A stretch of 18,904 bases of DNA from an uncultured Bacilli bacterium. GTDB lineage: Bacteria; Bacillota_I; Bacilli_A; RF39; UBA660. This document shows, piece by piece, positions 16,268 through 18,904 of the stretch. The stretch is from assembly GCA_944329255.1 (NCBI GenBank), contig CALVIA010000012.1, forward strand, positions 1 through 18,904, read 5' to 3'. Both the position numbers and the translations under genes were made by a program. Positions within the stretch are counted from its first letter, which is position 1, and each line of letters opens with the position of its first letter. Under the pieces are notes generated by a model. That model saw only the letters and a list, made by a program, of their open reading frames with translations. It ran no database searches and was not told the DNA's origin.

Positions 16268-16486
16268 ATTTTAACATTACTTTGATAATGTAAATTTTTT
16301 TGTTAATGACTTGTTTTAACATTGCTCTTTTGATTCTTTTTCTAACATAATAACTTTGTTTAAATATTTTTCATTTTTTTGTTTAAGTTTTAATATTTCT
16401 TGTTCATTTTCATTAATTCTGTGTTTTAAATACTTCAGTTTCGTCAGATAGTATATTCATTTCTACCGTGTATCTTTAATAATTAA
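16251..16486. other. Gap between the 208-residue gene and the zinc-ribbon gene
   Basis: This 236-bp stretch contains the disrupted coiled-coil ORF (16316-16460), a short palindrome ACATTA/TAATGT with a six-base loop (16274-16291), and the Shine-Dalgarno for the downstream gene. A TTTACA/TAAAAT pair spans the palindrome with only a 15-bp spacer, so it is a weak promoter candidate. No RNA gene was recognised. Confidence 0.4.
16316..16460 (-). pseudogene. Possible frameshifted small coiled-coil gene
   Basis: An ATG at 16460 opens a frame that ends after 15 codons (MNILSDETEVFK). The frame one base further on is open from 16456 to TAA at 16316 and encodes a charged, coiled-coil-like peptide (LKYLKHRINENEQEILK ... 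MLEKESKEQC) but has no start codon. Removing one A from GAAA near 16437-16440 would join them into a protein of about 46 residues. No strong Shine-Dalgarno is present (only GGTAG). It may be a decayed gene, a sequencing error, or a chance ORF in AT-rich DNA. Confidence 0.3.
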
Positions 16487-17113
16487 TTATTTCATTTGCG
16501 TAAATTTACTTAATACTAATTGTTTTGCTTTAGCTTGACCTTTTTCTATTGCAAATGTAAAAAAATCTTTTCTAACATCATTAAATCCATTTTCATTTTT
16601 TAATGAATTATATGGATTTAATAAAATACATTTTTTATTTAATTCACTTTTTAATAATGATTTATATTTTTTATGACAAAAAGAATTTAAATCTTTATAA
16701 TTTTCAATATTATATTCTAAATCTTCATTAAATTTTTTTTCTATAAAATTATCTTTATATGATATATGTATTTTATTAGTTTCTATATCTTTAAACTTCT
16801 GGTATTCTATATATTTACTATCAAATTCTAGTTCTTCCTCATAATCATTACATTCTTGATAGCAAACACTATATGCTACTCTATAATTCCCTATGCATAC
16901 TAAAATTCCATTTGATTCTTTAATTTCTATTTTTTCAAGTAAATCGTTTAATATTTTCCATTTATCATTTGTATCCAATTCATTTATATTCAAATCATTT
17001 AGTTTAATAAATTCTTTTATTAAGTCATTGTTTTTTAATTCATTTATTCTATTTCTTCTTTCTAATTCTTCATTTAGTCTTTTCTTTAAAGTAATAAGTT
17101 CTGATTTTTTCAT
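16487..17113 (-). CDS. Unknown 208-residue protein with coiled-coil N-terminus
   Basis: I do not recognise this protein. Residues about 1-45 are a highly charged helix likely to form a coiled coil (SELITLKKRLNEELERRNR). The middle looks beta-rich (NGILVCIGNYRVAYSVCYQE), and the C-terminus is helical and basic (RKDFFTFAIEKGQAKAKQLV). Three Cys are scattered without a metal-site pattern. There is no signal peptide or membrane segment. I start it at the ATG at 17113, preceded by AGGTGTT, not at the longer in-frame option at 17152, which would run deep into the upstream HTH-CYTH gene. Its start lies seven bases after that gene's TAG stop, so the two are very likely co-expressed and may work together. 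Calling it an effector of the regulator would be guesswork. Confidence 0.75.
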   Translation of the reverse strand: MKKSELITLKKRLNEELERRNRINELKNNDLIKEFIKLNDLNINELDTNDKWKILNDLLEKIEIKESNGILVCIGNYRVAYSVCYQECNDYEEELEFDSKYIEYQKFKDIETNKIHISYKDNFIEKKFNEDLEYNIENYKDLNSFCHKKYKSLLKSELNKKCILLNPYNSLKNENGFNDVRKDFFTFAIEKGQAKAKQLVLSKFTQMK

Positions 17114-17120
17114 ATAACAC

Positions 17121-17834
17121 CTATAAATAATCAATATATTTATTTTTATCAATCATATTTAAATTTATTTTAAATTTGTTTAATTCATTTAATAAATTTG
17201 ATAAATCATTGTTAATATTATTACTTTTATTTAATAATTTTATTTCTATAAAATATCCAATATTTTCTACTTTATCAAAATTTATTTCATAATTGTCCTT
17301 ATAAATAAAACTTTCTCTCATTTTATTTATTACTCCTATTTTTTTTAAATCAAGTGATAATAATATTTTTTCCAAATTATTTATATTGTCAACTAAAACA
17401 TCATATTTTTCATAAATATTATTATTTTTTTTCTTTTTATAATTTAAAGTATATTTACCATTTTCATTTCTTGTTCTTAACCATTCATTTTTTTTAGTTA
17501 AACTATAATATATATCATATTGATTAATACAACGTTTTTTGTTACATTTTTTATTTATTAAATTTAAAATTCTATTATATTCTTTTTCATCAACTTTTAA
17601 TTTTATTTGCATTTCATTTGTATTTTCTAAATTTAAATCATCGTTTATTAAATAATAAAAACTTTTTTTAAAATAATCTGATAATTTATATATCATATTT
17701 AAATCTGGTTTTGTTCTATCATTTTCCCAACTTGATATTGTTTTTTCTGATACACAAAGAATTTCTGCTAAATCGTTTTGTTTTAGATTTGATTCAATTC
17801 TCATCTTTTTAATTTTATCCCCAAGTGTTTCCAT
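17121..17834 (-). CDS. XRE-family helix-turn-helix protein fused to a CYTH domain
   Basis: Of the 237 residues, 5-60 form an XRE/Cro-type DNA-binding domain (LKQNDLAEILCVSEKTISSWENDRTKPDL, recognition helix near 29-38). Residues about 72-237 match the CYTH (CyaB/thiamine triphosphatase) tunnel fold: EMQIKLKV at 74-81 in the place of the ExExK motif, YDIYY at 106-110, WLRTRN at 118-123, LNYKKK at 130-135, EKYDVLVDN, KMRESFIY at 171-178, and INFDKVENIGYFIEIK at 184-199. In active CYTH enzymes the paired acidic residues of ExExK and of the last strand bind metal; here the second is Gln (Q76) and the last is Lys (K199), while the phosphate-binding Lys/Arg residues remain. I infer a regulator that senses a phosphorylated ligand, with weak or no catalysis. 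AGGAGG precedes the ATG. It lies 25 bases after the DUF6273 gene. Confidence 0.83.
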   Translation of the reverse strand: METLGDKIKKMRIESNLKQNDLAEILCVSEKTISSWENDRTKPDLNMIYKLSDYFKKSFYYLINDDLNLENTNEMQIKLKVDEKEYNRILNLINKKCNKKRCINQYDIYYSLTKKNEWLRTRNENGKYTLNYKKKKNNNIYEKYDVLVDNINNLEKILLSLDLKKIGVINKMRESFIYKDNYEINFDKVENIGYFIEIKLLNKSNNINNDLSNLLNELNKFKINLNMIDKNKYIDYL

Positions 17835-17859
17835 AACTCCTCCTTACAACATTATTTTA

Positions 17860-18780
17860 TCACATTATTTTTTTATTAGACTCTATTTTATGTAGAGTAA
17901 AATAAAAAATACTTGTTACAGTATTTTTAATGTTTTTTTTTCCCATTCTTAATATTTTACATTTTTCAAAATTATAATTATTATATCTTTTTGATGACAC
18001 TATTTCTTTTGAAAAATAAAAATCTAAATATTCTTTTATAGTTTTTTTATTAAAATTTCTTATATAATCTTTTTTATAATTAAATACAATTCCTGAAAAT
18101 AATATTTTTTTAGATAAAGCTATATTATTTTTCTTATCTATAATCCATATAATTGGTTCAACACAAATCCAGTATGGCAAATTTATTTTTACTACTGTTC
18201 CGTCAGATAATATTTTTCCTTCACAAATTGAATCACCTACAAATCTTATACATTTTCTTCCATTATATTCATATTCAATATGATTTCTTTCTTGAAAAGG
18301 AATATCATAATTTTGATAACAAACTGAATCCGATGTATATGTTTTTCCTGTTTTATTAATTTTATTTTTTAAAAATAATTTTTCTAGTGTTTCTGAGTCG
18401 TTTTCATTAAGCTTTGTTTGTGGGTATTCTCCGTATTCTACTTCAAAAAATCTTCTAAATATAGGTGAATTATTGGATATAGATGAATAACATATGACAG
18501 GTCTTGCTCCTACTCTTCTATTTTCTACATAACTTTGACAACATGTTCCATCAAAATAAATTACATTAGCATTTTCTAGTACATTTAATGTTTTTAACCA
18601 GTAACATCCTGTACGATCTTTTAATTCTTTTTCTGTATTTATAAAACTCTCATTTGATACATATCCACCTAATAAAATAGCATAATCACTTATTGCTGCT
18701 TTTGTCCCATACTTTTGCAGCATATACAATTTAGAATAACCTTCAGTATCTTTTTTAGTTAAAAACGTAAACTTACTCAT
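17860..18780 (-). CDS. DUF6273-like protein with a GARP (C-type-lectin-like) segment
   Basis: This 306-residue protein has no signal peptide or membrane helix. The N-terminal part contains SDYAILLGGYVSNESF at 31-46, DRTGCYWLKT at 55-64, and a segment ending in VGARPVICYSS at 90-100. That order (Trp-rich strand, variable stretch, G-x-RP) resembles the end of formylglycine-enzyme/C-type-lectin folds. The C-terminal part has VEYGEYPQT at 114-122, VGDSICEGKILSDGT at 181-195 and VEPIIWIIDKKNNIALSKKI at 207-226, the pattern of DUF6273 domains (YPQ followed by P-I-x-W). Six Cys lie in or next to these segments. AAGGTGG precedes the ATG, and 25-bp gaps on both sides place it in an operon with the HTH-CYTH gene. 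The function is unknown; a binding or display role is a guess. Domain assignment is from memory of the family pattern. Confidence 0.72.
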   Translation of the reverse strand: MSKFTFLTKKDTEGYSKLYMLQKYGTKAAISDYAILLGGYVSNESFINTEKELKDRTGCYWLKTLNVLENANVIYFDGTCCQSYVENRRVGARPVICYSSISNNSPIFRRFFEVEYGEYPQTKLNENDSETLEKLFLKNKINKTGKTYTSDSVCYQNYDIPFQERNHIEYEYNGRKCIRFVGDSICEGKILSDGTVVKINLPYWICVEPIIWIIDKKNNIALSKKILFSGIVFNYKKDYIRNFNKKTIKEYLDFYFSKEIVSSKRYNNYNFEKCKILRMGKKNIKNTVTSIFYFTLHKIESNKKIM

Positions 18781-18805
18781 AAAACCACCTTCTTTAATGC
18801 TATAG

Positions 18806-18904
18806 TTAAACTCTTTTCTTTATGTTATTTTTTATTTCTAATTCAGATATCAATTCTAATCTATTATCATCATTTTTTGACCATAATATATCAAATACTG
18901 AAGT
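18806..18904 (-). CDS. 3' end of an unknown gene running off the window
   Basis: The frame is open from the window edge to a TAA at 18808-18806, giving 32 residues (TSVFDILWSKNDDN, then a charged helical tail ending IKKRV). I cannot identify it. It is supported only by its open frame, its protein-like composition, and the 25-bp gap to the Shine-Dalgarno and start of the DUF6273-like gene, which suggests an operon partner. Confidence 0.5.
   Translation of the reverse strand, partial: TSVFDILWSKNDDNRLELISELEIKNNIKKRV

Noticed and set aside
16274..16291. Palindrome ACATTA/TAATGT as an operator for the HTH-CYTH protein
   Set aside because: Only six base pairs per arm, in very AT-rich DNA, and I see no second copy; too weak to call.
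17114..17152. Longer start for the 208-residue protein
   Set aside because: It would overlap the upstream gene, whereas the ATG at 17113 has its own AGGTG.
15624..17834. Genome-wide recoding of TAG to explain the in-frame TAG at 16236
   Set aside because: The HTH-CYTH gene ends in TAG seven bases before a new ribosome-bound start, and TGA and TAA also end genes normally.
1..18904. CRISPR arrays, tRNA/rRNA genes, insertion sequences, integrases, phage genes
   Set aside because: I looked and saw no regular repeats with spacers, no recognisable RNA-gene sequence, and no transposase or integrase motifs.

Overview
The window is a very AT-rich stretch (protein genes dominated by Lys, Asn, Ile; almost every third position A or T) in which every gene I can support lies on the minus strand. 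The Shine-Dalgarno sequences (AAGGAG, AGGTG), the TagO/TagGH-type export genes, an NAD-dependent DNA ligase, and stop use of TAA, TGA and TAG with TGG for Trp all point to a low-G+C Bacillota, standard bacterial code, probably a gut-associated Bacilli/Clostridia-type lineage. The exact taxon cannot be fixed from the window.

Reading in the direction of transcription (right to left): (1) 18904-15624 is a small accessory region: the 3' end of an unknown gene, a DUF6273-like protein carrying a GARP motif, a protein that fuses an XRE helix-turn-helix to a CYTH (triphosphate-tunnel) domain, an unknown 208-residue protein, a disrupted small coiled-coil ORF, and a zinc-ribbon-like protein whose best start (strong Shine-Dalgarno at 16250) runs into an in-frame TAG four codons later. 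It ends in a 16-bp hairpin. (2) 15524-13036 holds ligA and a downstream unknown gene that starts at TTG, closed by a hairpin terminator. (3) 12947-9865 holds tagO/wecA-like, wecG/tagA-like and wecC-like genes, closed by a terminator. (4) 9756-188 holds an ABC polysaccharide exporter (permease, ATPase), two giant multidomain glycosyltransferases and wecB, closed by a terminator at 120-151.

Blocks 3 and 4 read as one cell-surface polymer locus: the TagO homologue loads undecaprenyl phosphate with a HexNAc-1-phosphate, WecB makes UDP-ManNAc, WecC oxidises it to UDP-ManNAcA, the WecG/TagA homologue adds the second sugar, the two large proteins (four glycosyltransferase domains plus one heparinase II/III-like lyase domain) build and perhaps trim the chain in the cytosol, and the TagGH-type ABC transporter exports it. 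The most unusual items are the GT2-GT4-heparinase II/III fusion of 1477 residues, and the HTH-CYTH fusion in the accessory region, whose CYTH part has lost two acidic residues expected to bind metal and so may be a ligand sensor rather than an enzyme.
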